DNA from: JANPPS01 sp043758105
GTDB taxonomy: Bacteria > Pseudomonadota > Alphaproteobacteria > Acetobacterales > Acetobacteraceae
Length of the DNA: 64,000 nt
Assembly: GCA_043758105.1 (NCBI GenBank)
Contig: JAYVOF010000248.1
Span: 10,164 to 74,163, forward strand
Direction of reading: 5' to 3'
The position numbers and the translations under genes were made by a program. The notes beneath the pieces were generated by a model. It did no database searches. It saw nothing but the letters and a program-made list of their open reading frames with translations, and had not been told where the DNA came from. This document shows positions 34,249-42,237 of this stretch, one piece after another; the stretch's first letter is position 1, and every line of letters begins with the position of its first letter.

Positions 34249-34821
34249 CTAGGACGTCGGTCCGGATTTATCCCCAGAAGCATCCGTGACCATGCCGGGG
34301 ACGGTCCTGGTGGCGGTCGCGGCACCGGCCGAGGTTTCGGGGTGGAGCGCGTTGGCGCTGGTGTAGTCATAGCCCGCCTGACGCCACTGCTCGAGTTTGG
34401 CGTCGAAATCGATCGGATGGGTATTTTGCAGCACGCCAATGATGCGTGCGCGGTTGGCGGTCTGGGCCGGGTTCACCACCACGATGGCATGTCCCTGCGC
34501 CAATGCGTGAGCGTAGGCTCGATTGTCTTTGTGAGGCGCGAACAGGCTGGCGATGTCGCCCAAAATTCCCCTATCGGGTGGATCGGCCGCGGTCACCGGC
34601 ACTGTAATGGTGGGGGTGGGGGGAGGGGAGTTCCGATCGATCACCTGGACCGCCGCCTGATCCACGCCGGCCGCTAGCAGCGCGTTTTCCGCCGCATGGG
34701 CGTGCGCCACGCTGTCATAGAGCGCGATGAGCGGATTGTCCTTGAGTTTGGGATCACCGCGTTGCGTATCATGGCCCGCCTGGGCGTAACCCGAAATGTC
34801 GGCCCGCGATTTATCGGTCAT
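34249..34821 (-). CDS. Hypothetical stress-type protein (YflT-like N-terminus)
   Basis: A 190-residue soluble protein. The segment NPLIALYDSVAHAHAAENALLAAGV resembles the start of the small alpha/beta domain found in YflT / general-stress-17M proteins, where a short name such as VYDS and an alanine-rich helix follow each other; AHALAQGHAIVVVN completes the fold. The tail is low-complexity Ala/Thr/Gly. A strong ribosome site (CGGAGGAA) precedes the ATG. Function unknown; a link to stress is from resemblance only. Confidence 0.55.
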   Translation of the reverse strand: MTDKSRADISGYAQAGHDTQRGDPKLKDNPLIALYDSVAHAHAAENALLAAGVDQAAVQVIDRNSPPPTPTITVPVTAADPPDRGILGDIASLFAPHKDNRAYAHALAQGHAIVVVNPAQTANRARIIGVLQNTHPIDFDAKLEQWRQAGYDYTSANALHPETSAGAATATRTVPGMVTDASGDKSGPTS

Positions 34822-34915
34822 GGATTCTTCCTCCGGGGAAAGACTACGCTCCGGCAGGCCGGTGTAAACACTATGACGGGCGGGCGGCCTAGAAGTTCAT
34901 CCAGTGACGGAAAAT

Positions 34916-35629
34916 TTAAGGTTCGGCGGACGCGATTTCGTTAATGAGCTTGCGGGTCATGGCGTCGCCAAAGTCGGCGAACTCCCGCACCTCGATCACG
35001 AACGCGCCGGGGCCGCCGATGACGTTCTGGCGATACCATTCCGGCAGCCCGCCCGGCGGTTGCACGTGGGCGAAGGTGTAGCTGACTGGGTGCTCGTTGA
35101 TGATCGCCAGGCCGTTGATGGTGACCCCGGACGTGACCGCGTCATCCCGGGCCGCCGTCACGTCACGGCCGGCATTGTTGGTGCCGTCCCCGGCCACGTC
35201 GATGACCCGGCGGGTGGCATCATAGCCGCTTTCGGCCAGCATCTGCATGGCGTGGTCGATGCCGGCGCTGATACTGGTGCGGCCCCAGAACGACCGCGGC
35301 GCGGCCGTGAGTTGATCGGTGAAGGCGCGGGCGGTGGCGGCGTCGCGCACGATCTGCCAGTCCAGCACGGTTTGCACCTCGTAGGCACCCGCGAACTCGA
35401 CATAGGACACGGCGATCCTGCCGGCCGCGCCGGTGCGGATGGCCGCCAGCACGCGCGGGTCGTTGAATGCGGCGGCATATCCCTGTTTTTGCATCGTGAA
35501 TTCGGCCTCGTCCACGCTGCGGGAGACGTCGGAGACCAGCACGAGGGTCAGATCCACCGCCTCGGCCGCATGGGCCGTGCCGAAATGGGCCACGCCGGAT
35601 AGTAGGAGCAGGAGGAGTGCGATGCGCAT
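34916..35629 (-). CDS. DUF1194 family secreted protein with a VWA fold
   Basis: A 237-residue periplasmic protein (signal peptide MRIALLLLLLSGVAHFGTAHA). It has a von Willebrand A-like fold with the MIDAS-type start LVLVSDVSRSVDEAEF, the later Thr/Ser in GRTSISAGIDHAM and the Asp in RVIDVAGDGTNNAG, all matching DUF1194. The MIDAS is DxSxS, so metal binding is likely. The role of the family is not established. The ATG at 35629 and the S24 repressor stop at 35670 leave 40 bases between. Confidence 0.85.
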   Translation of the reverse strand: MRIALLLLLLSGVAHFGTAHAAEAVDLTLVLVSDVSRSVDEAEFTMQKQGYAAAFNDPRVLAAIRTGAAGRIAVSYVEFAGAYEVQTVLDWQIVRDAATARAFTDQLTAAPRSFWGRTSISAGIDHAMQMLAESGYDATRRVIDVAGDGTNNAGRDVTAARDDAVTSGVTINGLAIINEHPVSYTFAHVQPPGGLPEWYRQNVIGGPGAFVIEVREFADFGDAMTRKLINEIASAEP

Positions 35630-35669
35630 GCCTCATGCTGATCCAAGGCAGCGCCCCGCCTCAAGCAAA

Positions 35670-36308
35670 TTATTGGCTGGCCCAGATGATACGGTGCATC
35701 CAGGCAACCTCCGTCAGGTCGAAGCTGCGGTCCCGGTGCGCGGGATTGAGGCTTTTGAGCTCGATCCGCTTGGCCGACCGCCGGGCCAGCTGTTTGGCCA
35801 TGACCTCGCCCTCCATGGTCCGGGCCACCACGCGGTCGCCGCGGCGGATCGGGGCGGCGGGGGAGACGACGACCATGTCGCCATCGCGGAACACCGGCTC
35901 CATACTGTCGCCGGAGATTTCCAGCGCGTAGGCGTGCAGGTCACCGACCTCGGGCAGGCTCACCTCGTCCCAGCTGCCGCCGACCGGGAAGCCGCCATCG
36001 TCGAAAAATCCCTCACCACCGGCCTGGGCCAGGCCCAGCAGCGGGATCCGGCGCGGGGGGCGGCTGGCGGGCGTGGCGCGGATACCGGTGACCAGCGCCG
36101 TAAAGTTTTCGAGGCTGGCCCCGGTCGCGTCCAGGACCTTGGCCAGGCTCTCCGTGCTCGGCCAGCGGGCGCGCCCGTCAGGCATGCGGCGCTTGCTGGG
36201 ATTGAACGTGGTGGCGTCCAAACCCGACCGCTTGGCCAGGCCGGAGGCCGATAGTCCATATTCTGCGGCGAGCGTGTCGAGGGCGCGCCAGATATCGTCA
36301 TGTTTCAT
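35670..36308 (-). CDS. HTH/S24 family repressor (LexA/CI-like)
   Basis: A 212-residue repressor with an N-terminal helix-turn-helix (LAAEYGLSASGLAKRSGLDATTFNPSKR, given in two parts around residues 13-40) and a C-terminal S24 self-cleavage domain. The catalytic Ser135 is in SGDSMEP and the Lys172 in VMAKQL; the likely cleavage bond is Ala96-Gly97 (LAQAGGEG). Such proteins cleave themselves with RecA help on DNA damage, releasing their targets. It faces a small divergent gene across a region with four TAGGAA-like sites, presumably its operators. Confidence 0.88.
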   Translation of the reverse strand: MKHDDIWRALDTLAAEYGLSASGLAKRSGLDATTFNPSKRRMPDGRARWPSTESLAKVLDATGASLENFTALVTGIRATPASRPPRRIPLLGLAQAGGEGFFDDGGFPVGGSWDEVSLPEVGDLHAYALEISGDSMEPVFRDGDMVVVSPAAPIRRGDRVVARTMEGEVMAKQLARRSAKRIELKSLNPAHRDRSFDLTEVAWMHRIIWASQ

Positions 36309-36359
36309 CAGGGATGTCCCCGTTGGGCGGCTGAAAACGTGTCACGAATCGCATCTTGG

Positions 36360-36433
36360 CTAGGAATTGACACCAATGCAACTAGGAATTTGCGCCTGAA
36401 ATAACTTGATCCTAGACACGGAAAATGTTCCTA
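36360..36433. promoter_or_regulatory. Putative operator array of the S24 repressor
   Basis: Four TAGGA(A/T) sites lie in the divergent gap: TAGGAA at 36361 and 36383 in direct orientation, 22 bases apart (two helical turns), and their inverses ATCCTA at 36409 and TTCCTA at 36428. The longer core CTAGGAATT is repeated exactly at 36360 and 36382. On the minus strand TTGCAT and CAAGAT with a 17-base spacer cover the first two sites and could be the repressor's own promoter. Confidence 0.5.
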
Positions 36434-36451
36434 TGATGTTCTCAGCCGGAG

Positions 36452-36844
36452 ATGCGCATCGTGTCCTGTTTTTGCCCCGTTACCCGTCCCATTCCCCGTC
36501 CCGTTATCAACCCCGTCCCACAGTTCGAATCGGCCGCTTCGGCCTGGTTTTGGACTTGCGACGTTTTGCGCATGAAAGAGGCGGGACGGGTGCCGCCGCC
36601 GGGGCCATGCCGGGTGGAAGATGTGATCAAGTGCCTGGACCGCCTCTACCGGCACCGGCGGATCGAGCTGCTGCATGTCCGGATCCTAAAGGATTGGGGC
36701 TGGCGCGGCCGCGCCCCCGACCCGGCGCTACCGCGGGAGCGCTGTGACGCGCGGCTCTGGCAGGAGGCGCTGCAGTGCCTGGACTGGCCGTTGCGGACCA
36801 GGGGATTGGTCGGCCTGGTGGCGGTTTTGGTTGATCCTAATTGA
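36452..36844 (+). CDS. Small hypothetical protein divergent from the S24 repressor
   Basis: A 130-residue basic protein with no named domain. Its core (CRVEDVIKCLDRLYRHRRIELLHVRILKDWG, given here as a region at about residues 53-83) and RCDARLWQEALQCLDWPLRTRGLVG look like small proteins I recall from Acetobacteraceae genomes. The first Met at 36452 gives an unusual Pro-rich start; a later start near residue 41 (MKEAGRVPPPG) is possible. By position it is a candidate target of the S24 repressor, so it could be an SOS-type or phage-remnant gene. Confidence 0.6.
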   Translation: MRIVSCFCPVTRPIPRPVINPVPQFESAASAWFWTCDVLRMKEAGRVPPPGPCRVEDVIKCLDRLYRHRRIELLHVRILKDWGWRGRAPDPALPRERCDARLWQEALQCLDWPLRTRGLVGLVAVLVDPN

Positions 36845-36845
36845 C

Positions 36846-36924
36846 CCGTCACTGCCATCCACCGCTTGGTGGCGAAGCAATCCAGGGGCAACAAACCCGC
36901 CTGCCAAGCGGCTCGCGATGACGG
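36846..36924. repeat. Dispersed palindromic repeat, copy with inner part shortened
   Basis: Left arm CCGTCACTGC...CCGCTTGG, then GGCGAAGCAATCCAGGGGC, and right arm CCAAGCGG CTCGCGATGACGG. It is a shorter relative of the element at 58954-59100 and sits between the small protein gene and tRNA-Leu. Confidence 0.75.
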
Positions 36925-36963
36925 TTTTCCGATCCGTAAATCCGGCGGGGAATGACATTCCCC

Positions 36964-37046
36964 TGCCCGCCGCCGGACTCGAACCGGCACGCCTGTTACG
37001 GCCTCGGATTTTAAGTCCGCTGCGTCTACCATTCCGCCAGGCGGGC
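36964..37046 (-). tRNA. tRNA-Leu (anticodon UAA)
   Basis: On the minus strand GCCCGCC pairs with GGCGGGC, discriminator A, no encoded CCA. D-arm GGAATGGTAGAC, anticodon loop CTTAAAA with anticodon TAA, a long class II variable arm, and T-loop GTTCGAGTC. The anticodon stem begins with a G-A mismatch. It lies 16 bases beyond the end of the hydroxyacid dehydrogenase gene. Confidence 0.93.
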
Positions 37047-37062
37047 CAGCATACGTGTTTGG

Positions 37063-37986
37063 TCACGGACGTGCCCCCTGATTAGCAATCTCGGCGGCGA
37101 TGTCCAGCGCCCGGCGGATCAACGTCTCGCTGGCCTCCGGCGTGCGGAAGGCGCTGTGGGCGGAGAGCGTCACATTTTCCAGCGTCGTCAACGGATGACG
37201 CGGCGGCACCGGCTCCTCGTCATACACGTCGAGCGCCGCGTGACCGAGCGTGCCAGCGCGCAAGGCGGCGATCATCGCGTCCGTATCCACCAGTGCCGCG
37301 CGGGCGGTGTTGACCAGGATGGCGCCGGGCCGCAACAGCGCAAGCCGCTCCGCGTTCAAGAAATGCCGGGTCTCGTCCGTCAATAATAGATGGAGCGACA
37401 CGACGTGGCTGTCCGCCAGCAGCCGCTCGACCGGCACGAATTCCACGCCCTCCGCCTGCCGGGCCGTGCGGTTCCACGCCAGCACGCGCATGCCGATCCC
37501 CCGGCCGAGCCGCGCCATCTCGGCGCCGATGCCGCCATAGCCGATCAGCCCCAGCGTCTTCCCGCCGAGCTGCATCCCCTCGCGCCGCAGCCACCGCCCG
37601 GCCCGCATCTCCCGGTCCATCAGCGTAAGGCCCCGGGCCGCGGCCCACATCAGCGCCACCGCGTGCTCCGCCACCGCCGTATCGCCATACCCCTTGATGG
37701 TGTGGACGGTGATGCCGAGCGTGGCCAGCGCGTCCGGGTCCATGTAACTGCGGGCACCGGTGCCCAGAAACACCACGTGCCGCACGCTCGTGCACTGGCG
37801 CATCGCGTCCGTGGGGAGGAACGTGTGGTCATTCAGCACGACGGTGACCCCCGCGAGCTTGGCGGGCAGCTCGGACGGGTCCACATGGGAGACGGCGTGG
37901 ATGGTGACCGGCGGGTCGGTGTCCCGCTTGACCGCGTGGAACACGTCCGCCAAGGCGTCACTAGCATCGAGGAACAGGGTCGTCAT
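37063..37986 (-). CDS. D-isomer-specific 2-hydroxyacid dehydrogenase
   Basis: A 307-residue NAD-dependent dehydrogenase of the SerA/phosphoglycerate-dehydrogenase family. The NAD loop is LGLIGYGGIGAEMARL, the catalytic Arg is in NTARAALVD, the Glu in DVYDEEPVP and the His in LSAHSAFRTPEA. Substrate not readable; glyoxylate, hydroxypyruvate and related acids are common. The ATG at 37986 has GGAGAG upstream and overlaps the start codon of the divergent protease gene (shared CATG). Confidence 0.92.
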   Translation of the reverse strand: MTTLFLDASDALADVFHAVKRDTDPPVTIHAVSHVDPSELPAKLAGVTVVLNDHTFLPTDAMRQCTSVRHVVFLGTGARSYMDPDALATLGITVHTIKGYGDTAVAEHAVALMWAAARGLTLMDREMRAGRWLRREGMQLGGKTLGLIGYGGIGAEMARLGRGIGMRVLAWNRTARQAEGVEFVPVERLLADSHVVSLHLLLTDETRHFLNAERLALLRPGAILVNTARAALVDTDAMIAALRAGTLGHAALDVYDEEPVPPRHPLTTLENVTLSAHSAFRTPEASETLIRRALDIAAEIANQGARP

Positions 37987-38821
37987 GCGGTCTCTCCACT
38001 CAGCCTATAGCCTAGCTGCGTGGCCGATGATGGCGGCGTGCGCGCTGGCGATCAATGTCGCGCTGTGGCCCGGCATGGCCCAGGCGCAGCTGCGGGCGCG
38101 TCCGAATGAGCCGGCGCTACCGGGTAAGCCGCCGCCGTTGGGGATGCCCGAGGGCACCGCACCGGGCGCCCCTTCGGATACCGAGCGGCCGAATTCGAGC
38201 GGGACCGGGTTCGTGGTGGCGGATGGCCGGGTGCTGACGAATAATCATGTGATCAACGAGTGCGGGCGGTTGGCGATCCGCACTTCCGCCGGGCAGCGGC
38301 TGCCAGCGCGCGTGGTGGCGACGGACCGGCAGCGGGATTTGGCCTTGCTGACGGTGGCGCCCAGCGTCGGCCCGCCGCTCACGTTCCGGGACCGGCCGGA
38401 GGTCCGGCGGGGGGAGAGCGTGGTGACCTATGGCTTTCCGCTGTCCGGGCTATTGTCGTCGGGGCCGAGTCTCACCACCGGGGATCTGAGCGCGCTATCG
38501 GGCCTGCGTGATAATCCGGTCAATTTCCAGATCACCGCGCCGGTCAACCCGGGCAATTCCGGCGGGCCGTTGTTGGATAGCCAAGCGAACGTCATCGGCG
38601 TTGTAGTGTCGAAATTAAACGCCATGCGCACGGCCGAGATGACCGGGGGCGACATCCCGCAAAACGTCAATTTCGCGATAAAGGGGGCCGAGGCGCTGGC
38701 GTTTCTGCGCGAGCACGGCGTGCAGCCGAAGACGAGTGCCAGCGCCGGGCCGGACAAGCGGCCGCCGGAAATCGGCGACGTGGCGTTTCCGTCCACCGTC
38801 TATATCCAGTGCTATCGCTGA
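37985..38821 (+). CDS. Secreted trypsin-like serine protease (S1C type)
   Basis: A 278-residue protease with a signal peptide ending at GMAQAQ, then a Pro-rich spacer and the trypsin domain with triad His (VLTNNHVI), Asp (RDLALLTV) and Ser (NPGNSGGPLL). It has no PDZ domain, so it is shorter than DegP. I take the ATG at 37985, which gives a signal peptide with a basic N-end and has AGGAA upstream; ATGs at 38027/38030 are alternatives. It is followed 4 bases later by a penicillin-binding protein gene, a hint of envelope quality control. Confidence 0.87.
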   Translation: MRSLHSAYSLAAWPMMAACALAINVALWPGMAQAQLRARPNEPALPGKPPPLGMPEGTAPGAPSDTERPNSSGTGFVVADGRVLTNNHVINECGRLAIRTSAGQRLPARVVATDRQRDLALLTVAPSVGPPLTFRDRPEVRRGESVVTYGFPLSGLLSSGPSLTTGDLSALSGLRDNPVNFQITAPVNPGNSGGPLLDSQANVIGVVVSKLNAMRTAEMTGGDIPQNVNFAIKGAEALAFLREHGVQPKTSASAGPDKRPPEIGDVAFPSTVYIQCYR

Positions 38822-38825
38822 GTTG

Positions 38826-40616
38826 ATGGGCGAAACGCTGGCGTATGAACTTCCGGTGCGGCGCAGGCGGCGGAAATGGTGGCTCGCGAAATGGACCCTG
38901 ATCCTGGGCATCTGGGGCGCGGTCATCGGGGCGCTGATGCTGCTGTGGTTCGCGCAGGACCTGCCGCGGCCAGAGGCGGCGCTGGATGCGGCGCGGCGCC
39001 CTGGATTGACGCTGCAGGACCGCGGCGGGCAGGTGTTTGCGACGTTCGGCGACGTGGTCGGGGACCCGCTCCGCCTGCGGGACATGCCGCATTGGCTGCC
39101 GGAGGCGGCGGTCGCGGTGGAGGACCGGCGGTTTTATCGCCACCACGGGCTCGACCTCATCGGCATTTTACGCGCCGCGTATATCAACGTCAGCGCCGGC
39201 CGGCTGGTGCAGGGGGGATCGACGCTTACGCAGCAGGTCGCCAAAAACCTGTTCCTGACCAACGCCCGGACGTTCCGGCGCAAGGTGCAGGAGGTGCTGC
39301 TGACGCTGTGGCTGGAGCAGAGTTTCAGCAAGACGGAGATCCTCGAAATCTGGCTGAACCGGGTCTATCTCGGCAGCGGCGCGTGGGGGGTGGACGCGGC
39401 GTCGCGGATGTATTTCGGCCTGTCGGCGCGGAAGTTGAATGTGTGGCAGAGCGCCGTGATTGCAGGCATCCCGCGCGCCCCATCCCGGTTCAATCCGCGC
39501 ACCGACCCTGCCGCCGCCGCCGCCCGCGGGCGCGAGGTTTTGGCGGTGATGGCCGAAACCGGCGCGATCACGAAGGCGGAGGCGGACCAGGCCGCGGCCC
39601 AAATCATCTTCGCCCCGCGCCCGGCGACCGGCGGCTGGTTCGCGGATTGGGCGGCCGAGAATTCCGCGCCGATGGTGCCGCCCGGTGCCGACGCGGTATT
39701 GCATACGACGCTCGATTCCCGGCTGCAGGCGGCGGTGGAGGCGCGGCTGGCGGCGACGCTGGACGGCCCGGGGGCGGCGGCCGGAGCCGCGCAGGGGGCG
39801 GTGATCGTGCTGGACGCCAATACCGGTGCCGTCCGCGCGATGGCCGGCGGGCGGGACTGGCGGACCAGCCCGTATAACCGTGCCGTGGCCGCCCGGCGCC
39901 AGCCCGGCTCCGCATTCAAGCTATTCGTCTGGCTGGCCGCGCTGGAGTCGGGGATGCGGCCCGAGGACACGGTGCTGGACGCCCCGATCCGCATCGGCAC
40001 CTGGTCTCCGGCCAATTTCGACGGCCGGTTCCGCGGTGACGTCACGCTAGAAGAGGCCTTGGCCCAATCCCTCAACACCGCCAGCATCCGCCTCATGCAA
40101 CAATCCGGCGGCCCCCGCGGCGTGGCGTCGCTGGCCAAGCGGCTCGGGATCGCGGACACGCTCCCGGCAGATTTGTCGCTGGCGCTCGGCACCGGCGAGG
40201 TCGGCCTGCTGGAGCTATCGGCGGCCTACGCCACGGTATTCAACGGCGGCCACCTGGTCACCCCCATGGGCATCGACAGCCTAGACGCGGACGGCAAGCG
40301 GGTCCCGTTTGCCCATTACGGCGGCGAACGCGTGCTGGAGCCGGAGATCGCTGCGAACATGACCCGCATGCTGGCCGGCGTCGTGTCACACGGCAGCGGC
40401 CACGCGGCCGATGTGCCGGGCCGGTTCGTGGCGGGCAAGACCGGGACGACCCAGGATTTCCGCGATGCTTGGTTTGTGGGGGCCTATGGCAGCGGACCTG
40501 GCGCGGTGGTGATCGGGGTGTGGATGGGCAATGATGACGGCCGACCGATGAAGAATGTGAGCGGGAGCGGGCTGCCGGCCCGGCTGTTTCACGAGGTGGC
40601 ATTGGGTGTTTATTAA
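38826..40616 (+). CDS. PBP1A-type bifunctional penicillin-binding protein
   Basis: A 596-residue class A PBP that polymerises and cross-links murein. A short basic cytoplasmic tail (RRRRRKWW) precedes one transmembrane helix; the GT51 glycosyltransferase has the catalytic Glu in VEDRRFYRHHGLD and GGSTLTQQVAKNLFL; the transpeptidase has SxxK (GSAFK), SxN (SLN) and KTG (GKTGTTQDF). The ATG at 38826 is chosen because the frame upstream overlaps the protease. It lacks the large inserts of E. coli PBP1a, resembling the PbpC/short 1A group. Confidence 0.93.
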   Translation: MGETLAYELPVRRRRRKWWLAKWTLILGIWGAVIGALMLLWFAQDLPRPEAALDAARRPGLTLQDRGGQVFATFGDVVGDPLRLRDMPHWLPEAAVAVEDRRFYRHHGLDLIGILRAAYINVSAGRLVQGGSTLTQQVAKNLFLTNARTFRRKVQEVLLTLWLEQSFSKTEILEIWLNRVYLGSGAWGVDAASRMYFGLSARKLNVWQSAVIAGIPRAPSRFNPRTDPAAAAARGREVLAVMAETGAITKAEADQAAAQIIFAPRPATGGWFADWAAENSAPMVPPGADAVLHTTLDSRLQAAVEARLAATLDGPGAAAGAAQGAVIVLDANTGAVRAMAGGRDWRTSPYNRAVAARRQPGSAFKLFVWLAALESGMRPEDTVLDAPIRIGTWSPANFDGRFRGDVTLEEALAQSLNTASIRLMQQSGGPRGVASLAKRLGIADTLPADLSLALGTGEVGLLELSAAYATVFNGGHLVTPMGIDSLDADGKRVPFAHYGGERVLEPEIAANMTRMLAGVVSHGSGHAADVPGRFVAGKTGTTQDFRDAWFVGAYGSGPGAVVIGVWMGNDDGRPMKNVSGSGLPARLFHEVALGVY

Positions 40617-40658
40617 AACTGGGGGCGGTTTAGATAAAAATAAGGAATAATCATCGCT

Positions 40659-41378
40659 ATGATAACCATAACAGATACACTGCTTATATTCGTAACACTG
40701 TCTGGACCAGTGATAGCTGTCCAAGTACAAAAATTTATAGAACGTAAGACGGAGTCTCATAACAGAAGGACATGGATATTCCAGACGCTGATGGCAACGA
40801 GAGCGGTCAGAGCTGGGTCATTCGAGCATGTTCAAGCCCTAAATCTGATCGAAGTGTTCTATAACAAAAATACAAGAAATGATGAGTTAGTTGTCGATTC
40901 TTGGCATGTATATCTTGACTTTCTATCTAATCCACTCCTGCCGGGAGCTCAAGAAAGTGAGTATGCAAGCTGGAATGACCGGGGTGTGGATAAACTTGTC
41001 GAACTACTTGAAGCCATGTCCTCTTCACTCGGTTTCAAGTTTGATAAGGTGCGTTTGAAACGAGGGGGCTATTATCCTCAAGGTCATGCTAACGAATTTA
41101 ATGCACGAGCCTCTATTCGAGATGGTCTTGTGAGAGTTCTTTCGGGCTCACAACCCATACCCATGGCTGTGGTAAGCTTACCTATTTCGGAAAATGCACT
41201 CACAAGACAGCAAGAGGATTCAAGAATCCTTGTTGAAAATACTTTCGGGACAGCAGCCACTCAAGGTGGAGATGAAGCAGTAATCGATAGAAGTCGACAT
41301 GACGCTTGGATCTTACGAAAGTCTCGTCAGAAATCTTTTTGTTGGTCCGGACGGGGCGTAGATCGGCTGCTGAATTGA
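40659..41378 (+). CDS. DUF6680-like protein with atypically low GC
   Basis: A 239-residue protein with one N-terminal hydrophobic helix (LLIFVTLSGPVIAVQVQKFIE) and a soluble part with RRTWIFQTLMATRA and EHVQALNLIEVFYN, which is the DUF6680 pattern. The family's function is unknown. The gene is roughly 43% GC by eye against close to 70% for its neighbours, and uses many AT-ending codons, so it was acquired recently. AAGGA precedes the ATG. It stands alone between the PBP and the hydrolase genes, with no mobile-element ends seen. Confidence 0.75.
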   Translation: MITITDTLLIFVTLSGPVIAVQVQKFIERKTESHNRRTWIFQTLMATRAVRAGSFEHVQALNLIEVFYNKNTRNDELVVDSWHVYLDFLSNPLLPGAQESEYASWNDRGVDKLVELLEAMSSSLGFKFDKVRLKRGGYYPQGHANEFNARASIRDGLVRVLSGSQPIPMAVVSLPISENALTRQQEDSRILVENTFGTAATQGGDEAVIDRSRHDAWILRKSRQKSFCWSGRGVDRLLN

Positions 41379-41385
41379 GGATGGG

Positions 41386-42237
41386 ATGGTCATTAGGTTT
41401 GTCGAAGCTAACGGCTTGAGTTTTGAGGTGCTCGAGGAGGGCGGCGGGGACCGGCTCGCGCTGTGCCTGCACGGGTTTCCGGAACACGCCGTGTCGTGGC
41501 GGCATCAGATGCCCGTGTTGGCGGGGATGGGGTATCGGGTTTGGGCGGTCAATCAACGCGGCTATGGGCAGACGAGCCGGCCCGGTGCCGTTGCGGAGTA
41601 TGCCTTGCCGCATTTGCTGGCCGATATTGCCGCCCTCATCGACGCGTCGGGGGCGCGGACGGTGACGCTGATCGGGCATGATTGGGGGGCGATGGTGGCG
41701 TGGTGCTTCGCCGCCGGGCAAATCCGGCCGATCAAGCGGCTCGTGATCATGAACGTGCCGCATCCGCTGTGCTTTCGCCGGGCCCGGAAGTATTGGCGGC
41801 AGCGGCTCAAGTCTTGGTATATCGGGTTCTTTCAGCTGCCGGTGTTGCCGGAGATGATGCTGACCGCGGGCGGGGGTGCGGCGATCCGGCGTATGTTCCG
41901 CGGCATCACGCTGCCGCCCGATGTGCTGGAGACCTACGTGCAGCAGATCGTGGCACCGGGGGCCGCGACGGCGATGGTGAATTGGTATCGGGCGTTACGG
42001 AACCCGTCCCCCGGCACGCCGGATTTGTCCCGCGTGATCGAGGTGCCGACCCTGGTGATCTGGGGTGAGGCCGATGTGGCGCTCGATTTGATCTGCCTGG
42101 ACGGCACCGAGCGCTACGTCCGCGACCTCACGATCAAGCGGCTGCCCGGCGTGTCCCATTGGGTGCAGCAGGACGCGCCGGAGGCGGTGAACGGCCTGTT
42201 GCGGGCGTTTTTAACCGAAGAACCCCACCTCGTGTGA
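41386..42237 (+). CDS. Alpha/beta hydrolase (epoxide-hydrolase-like)
   Basis: A 283-residue alpha/beta hydrolase. The oxyanion motif HGFPEHAVSW, the nucleophile elbow GHDWGAM (Asp nucleophile, as in epoxide hydrolases and dehalogenases), late acid region (WGEADVAL) and His in GVSHWVQQD fit epoxide hydrolases. The acid appears as EADVAL, as usual. Its 3' end overlaps that of the PEP-carboxylase-like gene by 27 bases, on opposite strands. Confidence 0.88.
   Translation: MVIRFVEANGLSFEVLEEGGGDRLALCLHGFPEHAVSWRHQMPVLAGMGYRVWAVNQRGYGQTSRPGAVAEYALPHLLADIAALIDASGARTVTLIGHDWGAMVAWCFAAGQIRPIKRLVIMNVPHPLCFRRARKYWRQRLKSWYIGFFQLPVLPEMMLTAGGGAAIRRMFRGITLPPDVLETYVQQIVAPGAATAMVNWYRALRNPSPGTPDLSRVIEVPTLVIWGEADVALDLICLDGTERYVRDLTIKRLPGVSHWVQQDAPEAVNGLLRAFLTEEPHLV

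Noticed and set aside
35670..37046. A complete prophage next to tRNA-Leu
   Set aside because: A repressor, one small gene and a tRNA are present, but there is no integrase, structural gene or duplicated tRNA end in the window.
38876..39877. Gly/Arg-rich frame of 333 codons inside the PBP gene
   Set aside because: Same-strand shadow frame of the PBP gene with low-complexity composition.
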